From positions 558,001 through 622,000 of the forward strand of contig NZ_CP059734.1 in the NCBI RefSeq assembly GCF_000948985.2: a stretch of DNA of 64,000 nt. The letters run 5' to 3'. Numbering within the stretch: position 1 is the first letter of the stretch; each line of letters opens with the position of its first letter. Made by a program: the position numbers and the translations under genes. The DNA comes from Thalassomonas viridans. Lineage in GTDB: Bacteria; Pseudomonadota; Gammaproteobacteria; Enterobacterales; Alteromonadaceae. Below, piece after piece: positions 20,401 through 28,599 of this stretch. The notes beneath the pieces are model-generated. The model did no database searches. It was not told the DNA's origin and saw only the letters and a list, made by a program, of their open reading frames with translations.

Positions 20401-21094
20401 AGTCTTTATCGGCAGGGCGGATAACCAGGTTAAACTGCACGGCTACCGTATTGAGCTCGGGGAAATTGAAGTGCAGCTGCGGGACCTGGATGAGGTTGAA
20501 GACGTGGCGGTGACCCTGGCGGACTCCGGGCGCGGCCAGGAGCTGGTGGCCTATACTGTACTGTCGCCATCCGCCGGGCAAGGGCAACAGGCCCTGGCGG
20601 CGATCCGGCAAAAACTCACGGCGCTCCTGCCGGCCTATATGCAACCGACACATTACCAGTTGCTGCGGGCCTTGCCTTTAAATGTCAACGGTAAGTTAGA
20701 TACGGCGGCCTTGCCGGAGATCACTTTCTCAAGAGGGCGGGAGCAAAGCTACCAGGCGCCGGAAAATGAGCTGGAGGCGAGCCTGTGCCGGATATGGCAA
20801 GACTTGCTGAAAATAGCAAAAATCGGTGTCCGGGATAATTTCTTTGAATTGGGGGGACACTCGCTCCTGATCACCCGTTTGATTAACCGCATCCGGGATG
20901 AACTCGCCCTGGAAATCACAGTGCGCGATGTGTTCGAACAGCCGACCATCAGGCAAATTGCCTGCTTGTTGGCGCAGTCTGAGGAGAAGGCCGCAGGGCC
21001 AGATGAATTCGGGCCGGCCCGCCAGGAAGAAGTGCCTGAGTTGGCGCCGTTTGCAGAAGAAGATGAAGAAGAATATGAAGAAGGGGAATTTTAG
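14468..21094 (+). CDS. NRPS, two modules: TubC docking - C-A-T - C-A-T
   Basis: The protein has about 2208 residues. The start is ATG 14468, because it forms ATGA with the preceding stop; a TTG lies two codons upstream. An N-terminal TubC docking domain (1-55) comes first. C1 carries HHILTDAW near 202 (HHxxxDA, Gly replaced). A1 has HTSGTTGTPKG near 671 and code DSWDIGAIGK (substrate not recognised), followed by T1 (FFDLGGHSL near 1066). C2 has HHIICDGW near 1260. A2 has YTSGSTGKPKG near 1739 and code DAQDVGVVDK, one residue from the published Gln code DAQDLGVVDK, then T2 near 2125. The last 30 residues are strongly acidic (EEDEEEYEEGEF), a likely docking tail for the next NRPS. No epimerase domain is visible. 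Codes were read by eye. Confidence 0.94.
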   Translation: MNTLELIQKATEKGVLLFVEEGKLGFKLTAPSFDPQLKAEIVKAKDAIVEVLTRVAPVKDKAGKIAPRPEDLPYIPASAAQQRIWTAHQLGSDGRQYNLPRITSLEGRLDRQALEQAVNVLVERHSILRTHFVLNRGHLCQVISPFVRAPLETVNPGDISGQALDELLQTYVCHEFDLQQGPLFRIVLIERAPEKFVLLFNIHHILTDAWSNNLLMKELALLYNGYAGGPAANLPALPVEYADYACWQQQQSDFGPALDYWQQELANAPVLHQLPLDHDRPAVKTSGARRQSLSLTPALSSALKQLANDQGITAFVLLQTAFSVLIGRWSNQKDIVIGSPVSGRHLQQVEALSGLFVNVIAIRCRFDPGQSFAGLLQQQKIKLRDALIHQDLPFEMLLAKLQPGRGKHHSPLFQILFTMKNREAEALSLTGLETRSLPAQLPYANYDIDFSVNEGSDQFHLSWNYACDLFEDGTISRLSESFVRLLGGLSQSPDTPLGRLPVLPDGDSRLLQSWHNNRRPYPRDICVHQLFEQQVEKTPDELALVCGDSSFTYREVNGKANALALHLREQGIKPGHVIPVLMSRGAEVPVSLLALLKLGAVFAPLDLEFPASRLQAILENFTTSLVLTNNRLAQDKLPENFDCCEVNVHRLPLAGNLACDITSQAPMYVIHTSGTTGTPKGAINKHLGIVNRFSYMDAQLKQQAKECVLQTTYHCFDSAIWQLLWPLCHGGRVVMPEFGDGFDLAELVSLIRRYRVSFSDFTPSTLGLMLNHLETYPDAAGHMKSLKTLIVGGEASSLALVQQCRQLLPGLTYWNAYGPTETAIGVIFYRVPADVRGKVPIGKAMQNVRALVLDEQLQQVAIGVTGELYLGGDCLGLGYLNNPAETAKAFIDNPFSTREGDKLYKTGDYARWLPDGNLDYLGRVDNQLKIRGMRIETDEIETLLCRADRVQGAAVKAFGRGDNLYLVAYLVPGDAGTLEDREKWLARVRQYAGEQLPDYMLPRELVCLEKLPVNNSGKTDYKQLAPPVLAQKPRRRPGSKAEKLLLGIWSEILQQPPEDIGTDDDFFDLGGHSLSALRLMNKIDATFATRLTIKQIFEMSTIIKQAQLVAENTGHSRTRISGQGEDQPLRMSSAQQRLWFIDQMGGSSQYNITMVLELTGQLNFGGVTRALEQIMQRHQVLRTFFVSRGEEVELAVQASYALPVTTLDLSAYEFVEQQEIMSRLIREESDYQFDLANELLLRVKLLTLADNKWRLLFNIHHIICDGWSFNLLLNEFKTFYNAYCNNETPDVAPLPIQYSDYAHWQSIYVNSKDYQDSLAYWQQRLHRLPALHQLPLDKIRPRRQRFKGKVYKHCFASASHSRVQALCQQQQTTLFTLMQTVFALFIGRISNQRDVVMGTPSAGRSAKELEGLIGLFVNTLVIRTQLEKGESFTGLLQRNKQQILNDLEHEAMPFDVLVEQLNPGRHMSHAPLFQIMFTLQNRNESRVSLTGLKAERVSGQSNKSKFDLNLSVVEDREGLNLLWQYDVDLFAPASIERMNNQYVQLLHSLLDNPELPVDSLNLSDAGETRQLHQLWQGDKVDYPASGLLDEFARQVARQGDAVALQYQDQALSFSRLDRLSDQLALELIARGAKAETIVGIHAQRSLNWFITILGVLKSGAAYLPLDAALPLSRIEYMVTDSQALLLLSDAPASLARMKPDVPVIDISRADTLQPETAAIGAGEFARAVNAPQDLAYVIYTSGSTGKPKGVCIEHRALSNLAFSLRDRLVKYGSDLARWGANASFGFDASLQGISQLALGSTLVLIPQAYRNDPRQLADYLQRHRVTMLDCTPSQVKQWIEDGQLHRFPSLVIGGEAISADTWQHLVQFQHNSAELAFNVYGPTESCVDSTLAPIDKSYGLPVIGGLLPNVSAYVVSEGQVCPAGVVGELYLGGAQLARGYLNREQLTQERFVDFTVAGHHRRMYRTGDLVKYNSDGSLVFIGRADNQVKLHGYRIELGEIEVQLRDLDEVEDVAVTLADSGRGQELVAYTVLSPSAGQGQQALAAIRQKLTALLPAYMQPTHYQLLRALPLNVNGKLDTAALPEITFSRGREQSYQAPENELEASLCRIWQDLLKIAKIGVRDNFFELGGHSLLITRLINRIRDELALEITVRDVFEQPTIRQIACLLAQSEEKAAGPDEFGPARQEEVPELAPFAEEDEEEYEEGEF

Positions 21095-21159
21095 CCATTG
21101 CCGGGTCGGGCGAGAGCCTGCCGAATTCCTTTTCCTGATTAAATAAGAGTAGTATTTTC

Positions 21160-24100
21160 ATGGTAGAAAACATATTAGCGGCTGCCAGCCAGGCGGGAGT
21201 AGCCCTGTTTTTAGCGGACGATAAATTAAAATTTAAAGCTAAAAAAGGCGCGCTTGACGCGCAGCTTAAAGCACAGATTGCGGCAAATAAAGACGCTATC
21301 ATAGCGCATTTGAAAAAACAGCCGCCTGCGCCGTCACAGGGCAAAACTGACGAACACCTGCATCCCCTGTCCTATAACCAGCGGAGCCTGTGGTTTTTGA
21401 ACCAGCTGCATAAAGACAGCCTGGGTCAATATAATATTCCCTGCGTTTATGAACTTAACGGAGCCCTGGATAGCCAGGCTTTTATCAGCGCGATCGAGCA
21501 GGTCATAGAAAGGCATCAGATCCTGCGCACTAACTTTATTGAACAGGATAACCAGGTATCGCAGCGGATACAGAAATCACTGAAGATTTCCAGGCGTATC
21601 CGGGATCTCTCGGCAGTGGCGGGCAATCAACAGGAGATGGTGGCGCAGATCATTGCAGAAGAGTCGGCCAGGCCTTTTGATCTGGCAAACGACCCCCTGA
21701 TCCGGGTAAGCCTGCTGCGGCTGTCGGACGAGGCTATGGTGGTGCTTTTCGTGTTTCACCATATTGTTTTTGACGGTTGGTCGGTACAGATATTTACTTC
21801 CGAGCTGACAGAGCTGTATACCAGCCTAGTGCAGCAGCGTGCCAGTACCCTGCAGCCCCTGCCGATCCAGTTTTCGGACTATGTCCGCTGGCAGCATCAG
21901 CAGCTGTCATCGGATAAACTTTCCCCGCACCTGGACTACTGGCTTGAACAGCTCAGGGATGCGCCTGCGGTGCATCGGTTGCCCCTGGATAAAAGCAGGC
22001 CGACACAGCAGTCTTTTGCCGGGGCATCGCTGGCGCGGACCATGGAAACAGAGGCTTTGGGCCGCATCCACGATTTTTGCCGCGAGCTGGGGATTAATGC
22101 CAACATTTTCTTCTACGGTTTGTTCAGCCTCTACCTCGGCCGTCTCAGCGGCAGCAGGGACATAGTGCTCGGCAGCCCGGTTTCCGGGCGTGAGCGCCGG
22201 GAGCTGGAACCTTTAATCGGCTATTTTGTCAATACCCTGGTTTTACGGCAAAAATGGTCTGATAACCTTTCCCTCGGGCAGTTTTTACAGCAAAGTAAAG
22301 ATATTCTCTTTGATGCTTTTGCCCATTCCGTGGTCCCCCTTGATTTGCTGGTGGACAAGCTGCAGCCTAAGCGCAGCCTGAGCTTTAGTCCGGTCTTCCA
22401 AATCACATACAGCTATAAGAATATCGGTCAAACGGGGACGGGAGCGCATAACGGCCTCAGCATTACCCCCAGAACCAGTGCCATGACCACCAGCAAGTTC
22501 GATCTGGGGTTGAGCGTATCCCTGGTGGACGGCGGTGCACAGCTGAGCTGGAATTATAATACTTCCCTGTTCAGCGAACAGACCATAGCCGGTTATGCCG
22601 ACGGTTTTATTCATTTTATCGGACAGGCGCTGGCCGGCCCGCAGCAGGATATTAATGCGCTGTCTATGGTTTCACCGGCGCAAGCCCTGCTGCTGGAAAG
22701 CTGGAACCAAACGGACAGTCCCGGTGACGGGGACACGAGCATACTGGATGTTTTTGAGCAACATGCGGCAACATCCCCCCGCCAGCTGGCGGCCTGTGAC
22801 GGCAGCCGCAGCCTGACCTATGGCCAGCTGGCAGAGGCGACAGATAAACTGGCCTGTTATCTGATTGAACAGGGGCTGGAGCAGGAACAAGTCGTGGCGA
22901 TTTGCCTGCCGCGCAACATTAACTGGCTGGTTGCGATTATCGCAGTATTAAAGGCCGGCGGCGCCTATACGCCGATAGCGGCTGAATTGAACCCCGACAG
23001 GATGGCCTTTATTGTCGAAGATACCCGGGCCCTGATGATGATCAGCCAAACCTGTGTCCCCCTGCCGGCCAAGCTCGGCGCAAAAGTCCTTTGCCTTGAC
23101 GAACTACCGGAGCAAATGCCGGCGGCGAACCGGCAGCAATTACAGCAACGCCGGCAATTATTCTCTCCCCGGCAACTGGCTTATATCATCTATACCTCAG
23201 GTTCTACGGGTAAACCCAAAGGCGTTATGATCGAACACGCTTCCCTGATGAACCTGTTAAGCGCCATGGCGACACAATTTGCCATCGAAAAGCACAGCCG
23301 TTGCTCCTGGTGGAGCGGTGTGGCCTTTGATGTTTCCGTGATTGAATTGTTTATGCCGGTATATATAGGCGGCAGCGTCCATGTTATCGATGAAGCCTCG
23401 CGGCTACAGCCGGAGTTACTGTTTGCCTGGATGGCCGGCGCCGGGATCCAGCATAGTTACCTGCATGCCGCCCATATAGAGGCGATGACAGATTATGTCG
23501 AAAAGGCTGACGCACCCGGGTTAGCGCTGCGTTCTATGCTGGTAGGGGTTGAACCGATTCAGGCCGCAAAGCTGGCGGCGTTAACCCGGGCCTTACCCGG
23601 TTTAACGGTAGTAAACGGCTACGGGCCGACGGAAACCTCGGTTTGCGCTACGGCCTTTACCTATCGTCATGGCATGACGATGCCGGAGCAAAAGATAGTG
23701 CCCATAGGCAAGGCTTTAGCCAATTACCGGCTTTATGTCCTTGACGAAAACCTGCAACCTTGCCCGGTAGGGGTTACCGGCGGCTTATATATCGGCGGTG
23801 CTGGCCTGGCAAGAGGTTATTTAAACCGGGAAACGCTTACCCGGGAGAACTTTATTGCCAGCGACTATGGCCGGCTTTATCGTACCGGGGATCAGGTACG
23901 TTTTTTGCCGTCCGGGGATTTAATGTTTGTGGGCCGGCTGGATAACCAGGTTAAAGTGCGCGGGTTTCGTATCGAACTGGGAGAGGTCGAGTCGGCGTTA
24001 AGCCAGCTGGCGTGTGTCCGGGAAAATGCCGTACTGGTGCGCGGAGAGGACGGGGACAAATACCTGGCGGCCTATATCCAGGCGCAGCCGGGCCCGGAAC

Positions 24101-27100
24101 AAAGTGAAGCACAGCTTATTGCCGGCATCAAGGCGAAACTCAAAGAGCTGTTGCCGCATTATATGATCCCCGGCGTTTTTATGCTGCTGGCGGAAATGCC
24201 GAAAACCCTCAACGATAAAATTGATACCAGGCGTTTGGCGGAAATGGCGATACAAAGCGATGACGCGGTTGTGGCGCCGGAAACCGACAGCGAGAAAGTG
24301 TTAACCCGGATTTGGCAAAACGTGCTTAAGCGCCAGGACATCAGCATCACCGCCAACTTTTTTGAGCTGGGGGGACATTCCCTGCTGGCTACCCGGGTAG
24401 TCACTGCCGTAGCCCATGAATTCGATAAAAAAATCAGTGTTAAGGATATTTTTGAGTTCGGGCAAATCAGGCAGCTGGCGGCCCATATAGATACCCTGGC
24501 GTTAATGAAGAATACCGGGATCCCGCGGCAGCCGTCCGGGGGGCTGTTCCCCTTGTCGCCGCCGCAATTATCCCTCTGGTTGATCGATCAGCTGGAAGAA
24601 AACAGCATTCATTATAATATGCCCCATTCCACCACTTTGATCGGTCCGCTTAACTTTGATGCCCTGCAACAGGCAATGAATGCCATTGTCGCCCGCCATG
24701 AAATATTGCAGGGCAATATTGTTCTGGCGGGCAATGAGCCCAAGATCAAGCTGACGCCGGTTGAGCGGGTGCCTATCGGCTTTAGCGATTTATCCGCACT
24801 GGCGGACCGGGAAGATAAGTTAAAGGCGGCTATCAGGCAAAATGCCGCCCGGCCCTTTGATTTGCATGCCGATGCGCTTATCCGCTGCCATGTCTATAAG
24901 ATGTCGGCACAGGAGCATGTCTTTTCCTTTGTGATGCACCATATTGTCTCCGACGGCTGGTCGATGAATATTCTTTCCCGTGAGCTTTCCGAGCTCTATA
25001 ATGCTTTTTCAGGCGGCAAAGAAAATCCTTTACCTGAGCTGCCGATACAATATGTCGATTACAGCACCTGGGCCAAGATGGACGAACAGCAGGCCAGGCT
25101 GGAGCGCTCCCGGCAATTTTGGCTGCAACAGCTAAAGGATATGCCTAAAGTGCATAATTTGCCTTTGGCGGCCAAGCGGCCTAAAGAGCAGGTGCTTACG
25201 GGAAAACTGTTGCAGCAACAGCTTGATGAGCAGCTGCTGTCCCGCCTTTACCGCCTGGTGAAAGCAAACAATTCCAGTTTGTTTATTGTCCTGCAAAGTG
25301 TTTTTACTATCCTGGTAAGCCGCTGGAGCAATGAAAACGATATCGTGCTCGGCACCCCTTCGGCGGGACGCTCTTACCAGGACGTGGAAGGCCTGGTGGG
25401 ATACTTTGTCAATGTCTTGCTGCTGCGTAATAAGCTGGATCACGGTAAAAGTTTTGTCGAATTACTGGCGCAATTTAAGCAAACCACCATGGACGCGCTG
25501 GAACATCAGGATATGCCCTTTTATAACCTGGTGGCGGAGCTTAATCCTGAGCGCTCCCTGGGGTACAGTCCGCTATTTCAGCTTTCGTTTGCGCTGCAGA
25601 ACATGGAATTGTCAGGTTTCACCTTTGATGAGCTGAAACCTAAAGACATGACCTTGCCTAAAACCAGCTATCTGGCCTGTCGCCGCGAAGGCGTTCCCTG
25701 CCGTTTTGATTTAGAGGTAACCGCTTCGGAAGTGAACGGCAAGCTTAATATCGTGTGGTTATATGCCGACGGCCTGTTCGAGGACAGGGTCATAGAGACC
25801 ATGGCCGAAAATTACCTGCATTTGCTGGCTTACTTTGTCGAAGAGTTCGAAAAACCTATTTGCCAGGCGCCGCTTTCGCCCCCGGTTAAATGCCCTAATA
25901 CGCCTGAGGGGAGCCGGGAGCGGGAAACGCCGGCTAAACATGTGATGGTGCACTTTAGTGAACTGGTTGCCGCTCAGCCACAGGCATTAGCGCTGGAAGA
26001 TGAAAACAGGACCTACAGCTATGGCGAGCTGCAAGACAAAGTCAATGCCCTGGCCCACAGCCTGCTGGCAGCCGATGTCCGGCCGGGACAAGTGATCGGC
26101 GTATACAGTCATCGTTCGATAGAAGCGGTGACCGCGGTGCTTGCCATCTGGCAGCTGGGCTGTGTTTTTCTGCCCCTGGATCCTTCTTATCCAAACAGCC
26201 GCCTGGAGCATATGGTCCGGGACTGCGCCGCTGACCGTATTCTGGTTGATGAAAGCCTGCTTGACACCTGCCATTTCCCACAGGAGCTCTGTGTTCCCTT
26301 AACCCGGACCCATGCCCCGGGAGAAACGCTTCCCGGGACCGGCTACCTTGAGGCCGGGCATCCGGCTTATGTGATCTATACGTCCGGGTCTACCGGCAAG
26401 GCCAAAGGGGTTAAGGTGGGCCATGAGCAAGTATCGGCATACCGGGATAGCGTGCTATCAACCTATGGCGGCAGGGGCGGCAAGAAAGTCTTTGGCATAT
26501 CCTCCATCAGTTTTGATATTTTTATTGAAGAACTGGTGTTGTCGTTATTTAGCGGCGGCGCCCTGCTGGTGGTGGATAATGCTGCCGAGCTCAGCGCCGA
26601 CAAGTTTTGGCGCCTGGCCGGCAAACATCATATAGACATTGCCACTTTACCCACGGCTTATTACCACTACCTGTGTGCCGATATCAAAGCAAGCCATGCT
26701 GCTGTTGCCCGGGATCAGCTGACCGGCGTGATCCTTGGCGGCGAAGCCATGCAGGTGCAGGCGTTGCAGGCCTGGCAGCAGCAGGTAGGGGATAAGGTCA
26801 AAGTCTGGAACACCTATGGGCCGACGGAATGTACTGTGGTGGCGACGGCATTTGAAGCCAGCCGCTTTACGGCAAACGGGAGACAGAGCATTCCCATCGG
26901 CCGGCCCCTGCCGCATATGCAGGCTTATGTGCTGGATCGGTACGGGCATGTTTGCCCCGACGGCATGGTGGGAGAGCTCTATCTGGGGGGCACCGGTGTC
27001 GCACTGGGCTATTTAAACAATCCTGAGCAAAATGCCCTGCGCTTTGTCAGCAACCAGATTGCACCTGGGCAGGGCCCTTTGCTTTACCGGACCGGTGATC

Positions 27101-28524
27101 TGGTGAGGATGGCAGAAGATGGCCAGCTGGAGTTTATTGCCCGGGTGGATCACCAGGTTAAAATCCGCGGTTTCAGGGTTGAACCTGCTGAAGTGGAACT
27201 GAACCTGGCGCAACAGGAGCAAGTGCACAATGCCATTGTGCTGGCAGATAGAGACAGCCAGGGAAATAACCAGCTGCTGGCCTTTATCGTGCCGGAGGCC
27301 ATGCCCGGGGATGTCAACAAGTACAAAGCAGCATTGCGTGACACCTTGCTCGGTCTTTTGCCGCCCTATATGCTGCCGCAGCGGATGATTATCCTGGATA
27401 AGCTGCCGTTAACCGTCAACGGTAAACTGGATAAAACGGCGCTGTTGAAACTTAAAAACCACCAGGACGAGCATTTACAGCTTGAATTAGCCGCCGATAT
27501 CCTTGAGGTACGCTTATCTGCCATCTGGCGCCGTTTGCTTGGCCTTAGTCAGGTGGATGTCACCGACAGCTTTTTTGCTTTGGGCGGTCATTCGCTGCTG
27601 GCCATGACCTTGCTCAATGAAGTCAACCAGGCTTTTAACCGCAGGTTAACCGTGCGTACCCTGTTCAGTCACCAAAGTATCCGGGCTTTTGCCAATTATC
27701 TGCGCGAAGAGCAGGATGAGCATGCCTGTCCGCAAGCGCTGATCCCGTTACAGCCAGGTGAAGATAACGCGGCCACCCTGGTGCTGATCCACGGCATAGA
27801 CGGCGATGCCCTGGCATTTCGCGAGCTGGTGCAGGCCATACCGGCGGAAATGAAAGTGGTGGCTTTGCAAAGCGTTACCGAGGATAAACAGGCGAGCCTG
27901 GTGCAGCTGGCGAACAGCTACCTGCAGGCGTTAACGCAGCAGCACCGGGGGCCGTTGATACTGGCCGGCTGGTCGATGGGGGGCATAGTCGGATATGAAA
28001 TGTACCGCCAGCGGCGCGAGCAAGGTTATCAGGATGATCTGCTGATCATGCTTGACAGCTTTGCCCCGTCTGATACCGTAGCAGGCACCTGGCAACAGAG
28101 TATGAAGTTATTCGCGCGCTCTTTAGGGATATCCGGTTATTCGCGCGACAATCTCGCTGAAATTCCCCGGGATGAAGATACAGCGCTTGATTTATTATTT
28201 ACCTTCGTTAAACAGCAATTTCCCGGCACGGCGTTAAACCGGCAAACCCTGGCGTCACGCTGGCAGGATATGCGTACAAACGAACAAAGGTTAACAGATT
28301 ATAAAATAAAACCTGTCCCGGGGGCGGCTCAATTGATTATGGCGGGGGCACAACAGGCCAATGCCCTGGAGTCGGGCTGGAGGGGACTGTTAGCTGAGCT
28401 TGACATCACAGTTATTGATGAAGCCGATCATTATACTCTGGTGAAGCAACCCTATGCCGGTAAAGTCGCAGAGAAAATCGCGGCGATTTATCAGCAAAGT
28501 CGCCAGGCAGTTAGTGCTCAATGA
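21160..28524 (+). CDS. NRPS, two modules plus thioesterase: TubC docking - C-A-T - C-A-T - TE
   Basis: The protein has 2454 residues. A TubC docking domain (1-55) comes first. C1 has HHIVFDGW near 200. A1 has YTSGSTGKPKG near 678, code DVIYLGGVCK (unrecognised), and an A10 motif NDKID where Gly is usual before Lys. T1 is near 1067. C2 has HHIVSDGW near 1261. A2 has code DIETIGTVVK; the acidic residue at position 239 with T-V-V resembles codes for Lys/Orn-type diamino acids, so a basic residue is a weak prediction. T2 is near 2138. The type I thioesterase (about 2200-2450) has GWSMGG, LDSFAP and DEADHYTL as its Ser/Asp/His set and would release or cyclise the chain. This is the terminal NRPS. 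A hairpin follows the stop. Confidence 0.94.
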   Translation: MVENILAAASQAGVALFLADDKLKFKAKKGALDAQLKAQIAANKDAIIAHLKKQPPAPSQGKTDEHLHPLSYNQRSLWFLNQLHKDSLGQYNIPCVYELNGALDSQAFISAIEQVIERHQILRTNFIEQDNQVSQRIQKSLKISRRIRDLSAVAGNQQEMVAQIIAEESARPFDLANDPLIRVSLLRLSDEAMVVLFVFHHIVFDGWSVQIFTSELTELYTSLVQQRASTLQPLPIQFSDYVRWQHQQLSSDKLSPHLDYWLEQLRDAPAVHRLPLDKSRPTQQSFAGASLARTMETEALGRIHDFCRELGINANIFFYGLFSLYLGRLSGSRDIVLGSPVSGRERRELEPLIGYFVNTLVLRQKWSDNLSLGQFLQQSKDILFDAFAHSVVPLDLLVDKLQPKRSLSFSPVFQITYSYKNIGQTGTGAHNGLSITPRTSAMTTSKFDLGLSVSLVDGGAQLSWNYNTSLFSEQTIAGYADGFIHFIGQALAGPQQDINALSMVSPAQALLLESWNQTDSPGDGDTSILDVFEQHAATSPRQLAACDGSRSLTYGQLAEATDKLACYLIEQGLEQEQVVAICLPRNINWLVAIIAVLKAGGAYTPIAAELNPDRMAFIVEDTRALMMISQTCVPLPAKLGAKVLCLDELPEQMPAANRQQLQQRRQLFSPRQLAYIIYTSGSTGKPKGVMIEHASLMNLLSAMATQFAIEKHSRCSWWSGVAFDVSVIELFMPVYIGGSVHVIDEASRLQPELLFAWMAGAGIQHSYLHAAHIEAMTDYVEKADAPGLALRSMLVGVEPIQAAKLAALTRALPGLTVVNGYGPTETSVCATAFTYRHGMTMPEQKIVPIGKALANYRLYVLDENLQPCPVGVTGGLYIGGAGLARGYLNRETLTRENFIASDYGRLYRTGDQVRFLPSGDLMFVGRLDNQVKVRGFRIELGEVESALSQLACVRENAVLVRGEDGDKYLAAYIQAQPGPEQSEAQLIAGIKAKLKELLPHYMIPGVFMLLAEMPKTLNDKIDTRRLAEMAIQSDDAVVAPETDSEKVLTRIWQNVLKRQDISITANFFELGGHSLLATRVVTAVAHEFDKKISVKDIFEFGQIRQLAAHIDTLALMKNTGIPRQPSGGLFPLSPPQLSLWLIDQLEENSIHYNMPHSTTLIGPLNFDALQQAMNAIVARHEILQGNIVLAGNEPKIKLTPVERVPIGFSDLSALADREDKLKAAIRQNAARPFDLHADALIRCHVYKMSAQEHVFSFVMHHIVSDGWSMNILSRELSELYNAFSGGKENPLPELPIQYVDYSTWAKMDEQQARLERSRQFWLQQLKDMPKVHNLPLAAKRPKEQVLTGKLLQQQLDEQLLSRLYRLVKANNSSLFIVLQSVFTILVSRWSNENDIVLGTPSAGRSYQDVEGLVGYFVNVLLLRNKLDHGKSFVELLAQFKQTTMDALEHQDMPFYNLVAELNPERSLGYSPLFQLSFALQNMELSGFTFDELKPKDMTLPKTSYLACRREGVPCRFDLEVTASEVNGKLNIVWLYADGLFEDRVIETMAENYLHLLAYFVEEFEKPICQAPLSPPVKCPNTPEGSRERETPAKHVMVHFSELVAAQPQALALEDENRTYSYGELQDKVNALAHSLLAADVRPGQVIGVYSHRSIEAVTAVLAIWQLGCVFLPLDPSYPNSRLEHMVRDCAADRILVDESLLDTCHFPQELCVPLTRTHAPGETLPGTGYLEAGHPAYVIYTSGSTGKAKGVKVGHEQVSAYRDSVLSTYGGRGGKKVFGISSISFDIFIEELVLSLFSGGALLVVDNAAELSADKFWRLAGKHHIDIATLPTAYYHYLCADIKASHAAVARDQLTGVILGGEAMQVQALQAWQQQVGDKVKVWNTYGPTECTVVATAFEASRFTANGRQSIPIGRPLPHMQAYVLDRYGHVCPDGMVGELYLGGTGVALGYLNNPEQNALRFVSNQIAPGQGPLLYRTGDLVRMAEDGQLEFIARVDHQVKIRGFRVEPAEVELNLAQQEQVHNAIVLADRDSQGNNQLLAFIVPEAMPGDVNKYKAALRDTLLGLLPPYMLPQRMIILDKLPLTVNGKLDKTALLKLKNHQDEHLQLELAADILEVRLSAIWRRLLGLSQVDVTDSFFALGGHSLLAMTLLNEVNQAFNRRLTVRTLFSHQSIRAFANYLREEQDEHACPQALIPLQPGEDNAATLVLIHGIDGDALAFRELVQAIPAEMKVVALQSVTEDKQASLVQLANSYLQALTQQHRGPLILAGWSMGGIVGYEMYRQRREQGYQDDLLIMLDSFAPSDTVAGTWQQSMKLFARSLGISGYSRDNLAEIPRDEDTALDLLFTFVKQQFPGTALNRQTLASRWQDMRTNEQRLTDYKIKPVPGAAQLIMAGAQQANALESGWRGLLAELDITVIDEADHYTLVKQPYAGKVAEKIAAIYQQSRQAVSAQ

Positions 28525-28544
28525 TGCTGTTACTGAAAACTTTG

Positions 28545-28566
28545 AAGATCAGCGTTTGCTGATCTT
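28545..28566 (+). terminator. Hairpin after the terminal NRPS gene
   Basis: A perfect 9-bp stem AAGATCAGC / GCTGATCTT with a GTTT loop starts 21 bases after the NRPS stop. The tail (ATTTACAATTTTTAC) is only moderately T-rich, so termination may be partial and allow some read-through into the export genes that start at 28600. Confidence 0.6.
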
Positions 28567-28599
28567 ATTTACAATTTTTACAAGAGAGTTAAATTTAAA

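Noticed and set aside
11091..28524. Epimerisation or methyltransferase domains in the NRPS proteins
   Set aside because: Module lengths are fully used by C, A and T domains, and no E or MT motifs were seen.
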